Source: Ephemerocybe angulata (taxonomy: Eukaryota; Basidiomycota; Agaricomycetes; Agaricales; Psathyrellaceae). Taken from it: 64,000 nucleotides of DNA. The stretch spans positions 434,001-498,000 of the forward strand of contig JAACJK010000061.1 of assembly GCA_013368325.1 (NCBI GenBank). The letters are read 5' to 3'. Under the pieces are notes generated by a model that ran no database searches, had not been told where the DNA came from, and saw only the letters and a list, made by a program, of their open reading frames with translations. Below are positions 23,889-34,509 of this stretch, piece after piece (the first letter of the stretch is position 1; every line of letters starts with the position of its first letter). A program made the translations under genes and the position numbers.

Positions 23889-24575
23889 ATGGTAGGCTAC
23901 AACAATCAACCTCACCGTTTTCTATCTCCTCCTCCTCAAATCCGACCTCGAGATCATCAACGAACAGGACCAAGCTACATTCAAGTTCGCCTTCCTCGTA
24001 TGCGCCCAAAAGCCTCGCAGCACCTCCACATCCTGCACCCACATTCCACATTCCGCACCTCCCCAGCCCCCGCCCTCGCAAAGGCGGACAAGTTGAAGGA
24101 TATTGCGTACAGGGGCTTTGCGGGGGTTCCAAACTGTCAATGGGTGATAGATCCGCAGACGGACCCGTACTTCAGGTCTGAGGGGCCTCAAAAATCTAGG
24201 ATAATGAGATTATCGAGGCATCGCATTGATATCAGCACGCCATTCGACCCATGTTCGTTCCGCGCTGGCGTTCTGGAGGAGGAGGATGCGGATGCAGGTG
24301 AGGATGAGGATGAGGATGAGGAGGCAGAGGAGACAGATATGACATCAGAGTTTACGGTTAATTTGAATGGGGGGAAGGTGAATGTGGTGAATGGGTTGTG
24401 GGTGGAGAGTTGTGTGAGGGCGTGTTTAGAGGGAATGGGAGATTTTGAGCAGGATGTCGATGTGGAGGTTCGGTTGAATGAGGATGCGGGGACGTGCTCT
24501 ACTCACTATTTGTTTTCGGTTGGTGGTGGTATTGGATTTGAGTTGTGGTGTTTCTCTGTTTCATCGCTGGTTTGA
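23889..24575 (+). CDS. Hypothetical acidic protein
   Basis: An uninterrupted 228-residue frame. The first 65 residues are Pro/Arg/His-rich and may not be coding. From about residue 66 the text looks more protein-like: KLKDIAYRGFAGVPNC, WVIDPQTDPYFRSE, an acidic run of Glu/Asp (gaggatgaggatgagg repeats at 24300-24340), then MTSEFTVNLNGG and a helical end. No family is recognised and no introns are obvious. The acidic run is a trinucleotide-type repeat. Placed between the two copies of a segmental duplication. Confidence 0.3.
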   Translation: MVGYNNQPHRFLSPPPQIRPRDHQRTGPSYIQVRLPRMRPKASQHLHILHPHSTFRTSPAPALAKADKLKDIAYRGFAGVPNCQWVIDPQTDPYFRSEGPQKSRIMRLSRHRIDISTPFDPCSFRAGVLEEEDADAGEDEDEDEEAEETDMTSEFTVNLNGGKVNVVNGLWVESCVRACLEGMGDFEQDVDVEVRLNEDAGTCSTHYLFSVGGGIGFELWCFSVSSLV

Positions 24576-24799
24576 GTTTATCACCCTATTCCGAGCGAGG
24601 TATTTGGGATACGAGAGGACACTCCTAACATATTCATGATCAGGCGCCGCGTGGTATACCAACGTCGTTACCTGGTGGGATTCAGACATCTCGCCACTCT
24701 TAACTCGAATTCGAACCTCCAATCTCCTTGGGAAACGAGGTGTACAGCCATAGGACTAAGGCTGGAGCATCAGTTCTCTCCCTCTCGGCCTCCTCCAGA

Positions 24800-25135
24800 T
24801 ATGTCAACGAGTCGAATCCCGCCCTATACAAACAATAGCTCGATCACCTCGCATGCGCATTGGGTGGATGATCGGTCATACAGGTATATGTATTTACTGC
24901 ATATCCTCTGGTTATGGTTACCCTTGAAAGGATGAATCGCCTGGGCGCGCACCAAGGTTTGGGTGGCAAAATAATAGTAGGGTTGATGCTGGAGGGGCTG
25001 TACCAGTGAGGTTAGGGAGTGGTTTAGGGGCATTCCAATCGATGCTATGTCGTATGAATAATGATGTAATAAATATGTAACAGCAATACTACATAATTCC
25101 AGAAACAAGGAGCAGCGCCAACGCATTAGTACACC
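24800..25135. repeat. Segmental duplication, copy 2 (partner 23240-23470)
   Basis: Second copy of the duplicated 3' flank. It runs into the end of the gene at 25126-25668. The region between the two copies (about 1.4 kb) is single copy here. Confidence 0.7.
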
Positions 25136-25668
25136 ATGACCAGATTAGCGTACCGCCGCCCAGGGAAGAGCTGGGCGAGGGTTAAGGACATCGGCTCCAC
25201 GGGTTTCCCACCCGCCTTGTTGAGGGACTTGGCATTCTTGCCATAGAATCGATTGAAAGACAGGAGGAGCGCAGACGCGGGAGCGCTCCCATCCCAAGAG
25301 CCTCCAGAATGTTTGGAATCTGGTGAGGCGCCCAGCTGGACTGTTACCTCATAGGAGTTTCGCGCCTCGAGGTCTGGACCATAGTCCGAATCCAGGGCGC
25401 GTCTGTGCGCGGACACCGCGCCTTCCAGGAATTCGCGCAGCGAGCGTTGAAAGGGGACCTCGACGCTGCTGCTGCGGGTGCTCAATTCATCCACGAAGCT
25501 GCGGGCGAAGTTGACGTTCTCGTGATCCTTGGTAGGGTCAGAATAAACCCTTGGGTTCGCGAATGCGGGTGGGTGAGGTCCGTTACTTACAGAGTGTGCG
25601 TACGCGATGTTGAATGCAGCGCCTGCGGCAAGAACGGTTCCGAAAATCGATGCGAGGTCGAACTTCAT
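25126..25668 (-). CDS. Small secreted protein with ELSTR leader and LFP C-terminus
   Basis: ATG 25668 opens a signal peptide (MKFDLASIFGTVLAAGAAFN, then IAYAHS). A consensus GTAAGT donor (25590) and CCAAG acceptor bound a 63-bp intron (25528-25590) in phase 0 directly after it. Because 63 is divisible by 3 and contains no stop, the unspliced frame also stays open. Exon 2 continues DHENVNFARSFVDELSTR, a leader related to those at 3.5 and 12 kb. AHRRALDS supplies a dibasic site. A C-terminal module of about 75 residues follows, without cysteines, ending MSLTLAQLFPGRRYANLVMV. Spliced length is 159 residues. Inference: secreted and proteolytically matured. Family not recognised. A truncated paralogue lies 1.4 kb downstream. 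Confidence 0.65.
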   Translation of the reverse strand: MKFDLASIFGTVLAAGAAFNIAYAHSVSNGPHPPAFANPRVYSDPTKDHENVNFARSFVDELSTRSSSVEVPFQRSLREFLEGAVSAHRRALDSDYGPDLEARNSYEVTVQLGASPDSKHSGGSWDGSAPASALLLSFNRFYGKNAKSLNKAGGKPVEPMSLTLAQLFPGRRYANLVMVY

Positions 25669-25794
25669 TGTGATGAAAGGAAAGTGGTACTTGGGGAAGT
25701 CTTTGAGGTGTGTTGCTGGATGCTGATCCTGTTGATCCTTGTTCGTCTGGCTTTTATAGGATTTACCGCTGCTCATATTCCCGTGTCGTACCAC

Positions 25795-26971
25795 ACCTGT
25801 GATATTAACAGGCCATATGGCTACGAATGAATGGTGGTGAGATAACTGCGACAGGACATTCCAAAACAGCGCAATTCGGCACCTAACTCCGGCGCACCTG
25901 TACGTAGACGCCGAGGCTTAGGTAGAGCCGAGAGTAAAGCGCATGTTGATTGAGTATGAAGCAGGTTTGTGTGGGGAGGTGCAGCGTGTAAGATTTCTTT
26001 TTCACCGTGTTCTACGCCCTTAAATACTATCGTTCACCAAAGCACGCCAAAGCACCGCTGAATGCAATTCCCCACCCGGCCCTCCGACTCGGGTCACTCC
26101 TCGAAAAAGTGAATTGCATCAAAGTGGCATCCTCGTTCTGCACCGTTTCCCTTCAAAGAAAAGGCATATAACGGATTACCTGTAACTATTGAACCTACTT
26201 CAGGCATCTTGAGGCAGCTGGTGCAGTGGAAGGTACATCTTTGCATTGAGGGTGTGTTCAAGTGCATGCGCGTGCCGGGTGAACGATAGTACCGATTGAC
26301 TTGAAACTCGGAACACCAAGTAGATAGGGCCACATAGGGCGTCGGCGAAAGCGCCAATGCGAATGTGTCATGCTTACGTTCACACAACGTTGAGGATTCA
26401 ATACGTCGCTTACGTTCTCGTTGACCATGGGATCCGCATCAAGTCACATATAGAAGTGAGTACATATCTTACCTGGGTGGTAGGCTCAATGGCAAACATG
26501 TTCCACCAGTACCTCGTCTCATCTCAGTTGAATGTGGTGGAATTTCGCGTTTCCGCAGAAACACGTGAGGCGCCGGGAATGCTGATGGTAATGCCGTCGA
26601 CCTTGCCGCTGTTCCGGTGGTTAGTGCTTTGACTGAGAGGGCAACAGTGGAATTCGGAGGGCCTTCTTTCATGCATCATGCCCGAGATTCAACGCGCACA
26701 CCATAGATTAACTAGAATATCAACGTGAAGTCGCGCTCGTGCTCTATCTGGTTCTGTCTCGCTTCTCTCGACCTCTCACTCTCCCAAGTTCCAACGCTCA
26801 ATAGAGTCGGCGCGATATTTTTTACCCCTCCCGACGGCATACAGCTCGCCAAGCGACGGATCGAAGTTCGGGGGACAATCGAATTGGCAGACCGTGGGCA
26901 AATCCCGCTCGGTGCCGCACTGTGTTTGGGCGGGATGGCTGTGCCAAATACACCGTCGCGTCGCTCTCGTC
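25795..26971. other. Intergenic, hsp60 upstream region
   Basis: No gene recognised. Sequence near 26235-26260 (cattgagggtgtgttcaagt) resembles the polypurine tract/LTR start of the copia remnant at 31615, and could be an old LTR edge. Start codons of hsp60 begin at 26972. No convincing heat-shock element array was seen. Confidence 0.35.
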
Positions 26972-27001
26972 ATGAGCCCGCTTCCTTCCGCTTCCACGAC
27001 C

Positions 27002-30000
27002 ATGCACCGACTCTCTTCCCAATCCTCGCGCTCCCTCCGCCGCGCCGCCGAGCGCGCCGCGCGCAAACAGCCACAGCCAGCGCTGACGCGCGGGGCGCAC
27101 AAGGACATCAAGTTCGCGCACGACGGACGGGCGAGCATCCTCAAGGGCGTCGACGTCCTCGCCAACGCCGTCTCCGTCACCCTCGGGCCCAAGGGTACGT
27201 GAATCCCTCTTCCTCTCCCTCTCTCTTACGGTTCTAGCGTGCTGACGGTCCCTGTAGGACGCAACGTCATCATCGAGCAGTCGTTCGGCGGTCCCAAGAT
27301 CACCAAGGGTACGTCCACCCTTCCTTCCACGTATCGACACTCCCGCTGAAGATATTGATATTTTCTTCCCTTGTAGATGGTGTGACGGTGGCCAAGAGCA
27401 TCACGCTCAAGGACAAGTTCGAGAACCTCGGCGCGCGCCTCATCCAGGACGTCGCCGCCAAGACGAACGAGGTCGCCGGCGACGGCACCACGACCGCGAC
27501 AGTCCTCGCCCGCGCCATCTACAGCGAGGGCGTCAAGAACGTCGCCGCCGGCTGCAACCCCATGGACCTGCGCCGCGGCTCCCAGGCGGCTGTCGACAGA
27601 GTAGTCGAGTTCCTCAGCCAGCACGCACGGACCGTCACGACGACGGCGGAGATCGCGCAGGTTGCGACGATTAGTGCGAATGGGGACACGCATGTGGGGA
27701 ATTTGATTGCGCAGGCGATGGAGAAGGTGGGGAAGGAGGGCGTTATTACGGTGAAGGAGGGGAGGACCATTGAGGATGAGATTGAGATTACGGAGGGTAT
27801 GCGTTTTGACCGGTGAGTATCTGTCCATCCGCCCTCCCTTCCTTCGATTCCTTTCATTAGATTCGTTTCATTCCTTCGTCGCCCCTTTCGTTCATGCTTG
27901 GCTCTGGAGAGTCGGGTCGCCGAAGCCTTTCTCATTCGTCCCTCCATTCGTCCTCACCTCCTCGGTTTCTCCATCGCACCCGGGCTTCGTCTAGGCGTGC
28001 GCGAGTTCATACCTCGTTCCGAGATCGTTCTCCCTCCATTCTCCTCAATTTGCCCCCGTCGCCCTGTTGGCATTCATGCGTTCTCCGTGTGACCGACCGA
28101 TACTAGTCGGTCGGCCTAGACGCTCGGGTCGTCTTTCGGAATGTTCGTTCGTTTTCGATCCCTGTTTCACTTGTGGGTCTCGGCTTCTGCTGTCGCGTTC
28201 TCCGCACTCACTCCTTGGTGCCATCGATCGCGCCGTCCCCATCGTCCCTTTTGTGTTCGAGGACGTTTTGTTGTTTCGTTCGTTCGTTCAACGTCGCAGT
28301 GATGTAGTCGTGCGGTCATGATGCCAAGCACCGTCCTCCTCATCCCTTTGTGTTCGACGAGCCTTTATTGTTTCGTTCGTTCGTTCCACGTCGCAGTGAT
28401 GTAGTCGTGCTTGCCAAGCACCACCCCCCTCATCCCTCATGTTCGATGAGGCTTTCTTGTTTCATTCGTTCGTTCAACGTCGCAGTCATGCAGTCATGCT
28501 GCGGTATGGTGCGGTATGCGGACGCACGAGTATCATCCTTCGTTCATTCGTTCGTTGAACGTTCATCGTTCTTTTTCGCTTCTTTTGTTCTATTTGCGTA
28601 TCGTGTTCGAGTAGTGCGTCGCTCTCCCTCTACCTTCGTGCCTTTGCGGCGGTGGAGGTCGTTTCTTCGTGCCGAGGAGGTGGAGATGAAGGCGTGGCTG
28701 CGCGCGCTCCGTCATTCGTTTTGCGTGTTGGTCGATCGTTCGTTCTCTCGGGTCAATTCGCCGCATCATCTTATTGCGAGGAACGATGCGGTAGGATTCG
28801 AGGCTTGGGCCGTGGAAGCGTTCGTTTCGACCCTGTGTTCGTTCGTTCGACCCTATATTCAGTCGTTTAGACCCTGTATTCGTTCGTTTGCCTCGTGCGA
28901 GTTCGTCATCGCTCCCCCTTCATGTTCGCCTCCACCCCGTCCTTCGTTCGACGTCGTGCTGTCGCATTCGCACCCTTGCTCCATCCTTTGACTCGATTGA
29001 TGTTCGCCGTACTGACTCCTCCCCTTAGCGGCTTCATCTCCCCGTACTTCGTCACGGACGTCAAAGCCCAAAAGGTCGAATTCGAAAAACCCCTCATCCT
29101 CCTCTCCGAAAAGAAGATCTCGCTCCTCCAAGACATCCTCCCCGCCCTCGAAGCCGCCGCCCAATCTCGCCGCCCGCTCCTCATCATCGCCGAGGACGTC
29201 GACGGCGAGGCCCTCGCCGCGTGCATCCTCAACAAGCTTAGGGGCCAGCTGCAGGTCGCCGCCGTCAAGGCACCGGGCTTTGGGGATAACCGCAAGAGTA
29301 TACTGGGCGATTTGGCGATTTTGACGGGCGGGCAGGTGTTTAGCGATGAGATGGAGGTGAAGCTTGAGAAGGCGACGGTTGATCTACTGGGTTCGACTGG
29401 CTCGGTCACGATCACGAAGGACGACACGATTGTTCTGAATGGGGAGGGGAGTAAGGATGCGATTCAGGCGAGGTGCGAGCAGATCCGCTCGCTCGTCGCG
29501 GATCCTACGACGAGCGACTATGATCGCTCGAAACTCCAAGAACGTCTTGCGAAGCTCAGCGGGGGTGTGGCGGTCATCAAGGTCGGAGGAGCGAGTGAGG
29601 TTGAGGTGGGGGAGAAGAAGGACCGGTATGATGATGCGCTGAACGCTACGCGCGCTGCGGTGGAGGAGGGGATTTTGCCTGGAGGTGGAGTTGCGTTGTT
29701 GAAGGCGAGTCTGCAGCTTGCGACTACGAGCCCTGCGACGAGCGCGGGGAATGCTTCGGCGCCTGTTTCGCCGGATGCGAAGCCGATCGCTACTGCGAAC
29801 TTTGATCAGGAGCTCGGCGTCGCTATCATTCGAAGGGCGATCACGAACCCTGCGCGCACGATATTCAAGAACGCCGGCGAAGAATCCAGCGTTATTGTGG
29901 GAAGGATACTTGGGGAGTACGGGGTGGAGGGTAAGTTTAATTGGGGGTATGATGCCGGGCGAGGAGAGTATGTGGATATGGTCGCTGCGGGGATCGTGGA

Positions 30001-30169
30001 TCCGTTGAAGGTTGTGAGGACGGCGTTGGTGGATGCGGCTGGTGTTGCGAGTTTGTTGACTACTAGTGAGGCGTGTGTTGTGGAGGCTGCTGAGGAGGAG
30101 GGAGCGGCGAAGGGCCCGATGGGGGGTATGGGAGGAGGTATGGGTGGAATGGGGATGGGGGGGTTCTAA
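27002..30169 (+). CDS. hsp60: HSP60, mitochondrial group I chaperonin
   Basis: Exons 27002-27194, 27258-27308, 27377-27812 and 29029-30169 join in frame (GT-AG throughout) to about 606 residues. An upstream in-frame ATG at 26972 would add ten residues. The N-terminus ([20 protein letters not shown]) is an Arg/Ser-rich matrix-targeting presequence. Diagnostic motifs: [36 protein letters not shown] (ATP site), [45 protein letters not shown] and a C-terminal GGM repeat. It forms the matrix folding chamber with Hsp10 and is essential in fungi. Compared with yeast (about 572 residues) there is a Ser/Ala/Pro-rich insertion before NFDQELG. Intron 3 is unusually long (1,216 bp). Fully intact; an inverted relic lies at 22.5-23.1 kb. 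Confidence 0.97.
28240..28510 (+). repeat. Tandem ~95-bp minisatellite inside hsp60 intron 3
   Basis: Three consecutive units of about 90-100 bp begin near 28246, 28343 and 28435. Each has cctcatccct, tgttcgacga-like text, ttgtttcgttcgttcgttc, caacgtcgcagtgatgtagt and cgtgc. The third is shorter and more diverged. The unit is C/T rich on the coding strand, like the rest of the intron. Confidence 0.75.
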
Positions 30170-31454
30170 GTGAGGAGTGAATGGGAGTGAGTTGTCGTTC
30201 GGGCGTACGTACGTGCCCTTCGCCTCTCCTTCGTCGTCGTCGCTTGGCTTTCGACGTTGACCTTTAGAGTAAAAGTAACATCTCGATTCTCTCGTTGTAA
30301 TCCGCACATTCCTATCCTTCTCGTTCGTTGCATACATACATACATACATCGGCTGTTTCGACTTCGTTTATATCACGTAGACTTAATTTGTTTGGTAGTT
30401 TATAATACATCCCCACTCTGATTTGATTCGTCATGTTTGAGGTGAGGGTCGAGCTTGAGTTGAGATTAGTCTCGAGGGTGTCGAGTTCGTCAAGTTCATC
30501 GGGTTGCGTCGGGGAGGGGTTGGGCGGGAGTCGAGGGCATACTTACTTTGTATCTGGTGTTCGGTGTTCAATGGCGCTACGGCGCTAGCTTTCAAGTTGT
30601 TTGTGCTTGGTACGGTGGGGCTCCCGTTTGGTTGAAACGGATGGATCCCCATGCTAGTTTGTTTTAACTTCCTGTTCGTTCGGGTGGGAGGGCGGTCTTT
30701 GAGATTTCGAGAGTGAGATGAGAGAGGGTGCGGTGGGCGGGTTCGAGGGGAGTTCGGGGCGATTTAGAGTCTAGATCACATCCCCCGGTGCTTCGTATTT
30801 AGATAGCTTAGATCACATAGACTGGAGCCATTGGAATTGAGGAACCTGGTTCACATCGTGCCCGATCGCATAACAGAGTCGCTCACGGTGACATTCCTAG
30901 CTGCGGGACCGACGAATATAAGTATCAGCCCACCCGAACCTGAGAGGGGACACGCGCATCTACACGTCGCCTTCCCATTTCTCATATGAGTGTATTCAGA
31001 GACGGTACAAACACATCCTGGTGCGCGATCTGGTGCGATCAACGAATCCGCCTCCGCGCGAATCCACCATGTCATGCCCAAATGCCGGATGGACTCTAGC
31101 GGCTCCGTACGAGTATGACGTCCGTCCACACCGCGGTGTCCGACTACTCCAAGACCAGATGCGCCGAGTATTGATTCATTAAGCGATGCGCTGAAATTCA
31201 GCATTAATACACCACTCACGACTGCGACGTAGAGTAGTGTTCTCCCAACGTTCAAAAACCCAATCTGCCAGAGCAGCGGCCCATCAACTCGACTCGTCCT
31301 CGACCACGGGAATGGCACATCTGCTAGCCTTCATCCGACCTATTCACGGTTAGTAATAGTTGATCCGTAGCAGACGTAAGGATAATGCGCCGACACACAA
31401 GTCCGCACACCCCAGAGACTATGCCCCTCCGAGCAGAATAGTAGTCGAGCGTCC
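30170..31454. other. hsp60 3' flank and unassigned sequence
   Basis: 30170-30430 is the likely hsp60 3' UTR (catacatacatacatac microrepeat at 30331-30350). A short minus frame (30431-30652) opens MGIHPFQPNGSPTVPSTN and reaches a GTAAGT, so it could be a first exon, but no continuation was found. A 155-codon minus frame at 30851-31318 has two hydrophobic stretches but no recognisable family and lies next to copia debris; not called. Confidence 0.35.
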
Positions 31455-32030
31455 AGATCAGCGACGTTCGAGAGGTTATTAAGCGCGGCGAAATTGAGGT
31501 TCACTTCCTCCCTACCAACGACATGATCGCCGACATCTTCACCAAACCACTCCCCAAACCCGTTGTACAGCGTCACCGTCTCGCTCTTGGTCTTGAGTAA
31601 TCTTCTGTGACATTGCATTGAGGGGGTGTGTTGAAGTACAATGCACATGTCTCCATGGCTCGCCCATTGTTCTCTTCACCTTCACATAGGCGCTGCCTCT
31701 TTCAAACTTTTCTATTGTTCTAATGCTTCTTTGTTCTATATATATCCACGATCACATTGTTCATTCATTCCATCGTTTCACATATATCACACAGCATTGT
31801 TCTCACTTCTATTGTTCCATATTCGTACGTACTTTATTGTTCTCCCGATATGGATCGTCTATTGTTCCACACAGTATATAGTCTACACTGCAAGTGGGTA
31901 GTTCCCTTATCGAACTATCTCCCACTTGCAGGTGCGTCATGCTGTATTTCTCTTTATCTAACTTAACTAATATATCGAACTATCTCCCACTTGCAGTGGC
32001 TTCAACGACTTATAAACTTAGCAGTTTATC
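31455..32030 (+). mobile_element. Ty1/copia 3' end (RNase H tail, PPT, LTR)
   Basis: In frame at 31467-31603: EVIKRGEIEVHFLPTNDMIA then DIFTKPLPKP and HRLALGLE, then a stop. This is the characteristic C-terminus of copia polyproteins (LPT..M.AD..TKPLP). It is followed by a purine tract (ttgagggggtg, 31617-31628) and an LTR-like start TGTTGAAGTAC at 31629. The LTR end is uncertain; a 24-bp segment (tatcgaactatctcccacttg...) occurs twice near 31908-31930 and 31974-31998. The rest of the element is absent, so only the 3' end remains. Confidence 0.65.
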
Positions 32031-32699
32031 AGCCTGGAACTATATCGAAGGCGGGCGCCCTGAGCTGCGAAGCCCACCGACTTTCAGCAGGTGTTTCGAT
32101 GTGAGTCGCGATGCGCTGTCATCGGACCCCATTATCTTTTCTTTTGCCTTCCTTCTCTTCGTCCTCCGTTCCTCCCGGTTTAGCGGGACAGCGCACCCGC
32201 ACTGGAACCTTTAGGCACCCGTCATCATCGGGCGGGACTCAGGCATGATGGGGGACACAACAGCGATGCCAGGCGCATGGATGTATGGGCGGTGGTGAAG
32301 GATGATTGGTTGGGCAGCAGCGGGGGGTGCCCCTGATTTATTTCGAGGTTAGCTTCGCGCTACCTCTTCCCCTGCGGCTCGACTTCGCGTCAGACGCAGG
32401 GGACCCTTCTTTCTATTGCGTGTTGCTGTTTCCGACCGGGAACCGCATGCCCATTACCTTTGTATGCTGCTGCCTGGTCCTTATGCTCGCTGATTAAATG
32501 GTGCGCCCCACTTCTTTCTTTTCTTCCTCCCTTCCCCTTTTGCCCTGCTGCTGAAGCGCCCGCCCCGGTTCTGAATCCACCCCCGGAATCGTACACGGAT
32601 TGCGGGCGCAGACGCGTTTAGCACCCTTGTGCTCCCTTCTTTTCGCGTTGACTGCCTCCCAAGTTAAACTAACACTTGTTTCTGTGCAGGTACACGTCG
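32031..32699. other. No gene recognised
   Basis: About 670 bp between copia debris and the CDC48 relic. Pyrimidine-rich 32500-32560. No domain, RNA or repeat was recognised. Confidence 0.35.
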
Positions 32700-34318
<1,619 letters not shown>

Positions 34319-34509
34319 AGTGACTGGGGCTCGACCGCAGGCACACCGTGCGTCGCAGGTCTAATCAGGCGGGACGAGGGCCCAAGCAACGTTGGAACAA
34401 AACAACAAGCGAGGCCCAGCGCCTTGTTGTTTCAGAATCTGGTCCAAGCTTGTCCGCTATTTGACTCGAGATCCTCGTTTCCCCCTTCGACCCTGACTAC
34501 ATCTCTACA

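Noticed and set aside
24695..24775. tRNA-like text with a B-box (minus strand GGTTCGAATTC)
   Set aside because: No cloverleaf pairing or A-box at the right distance could be found; at most a SINE-like scrap.
26500..26970. Possible heat-shock elements upstream of hsp60 (GAA/TTC blocks near 26540 and 26865)
   Set aside because: Spacing does not fit alternating nGAAn units; the matches are what chance would give.
29384..30349. 321-codon frame antisense to hsp60
   Set aside because: Shadow of the GC-biased hsp60 coding strand; no start context, introns or domain.
30851..31318. 155-codon minus-strand frame with two hydrophobic stretches
   Set aside because: No family, no splice signals, and position amid copia debris make a gene unlikely.
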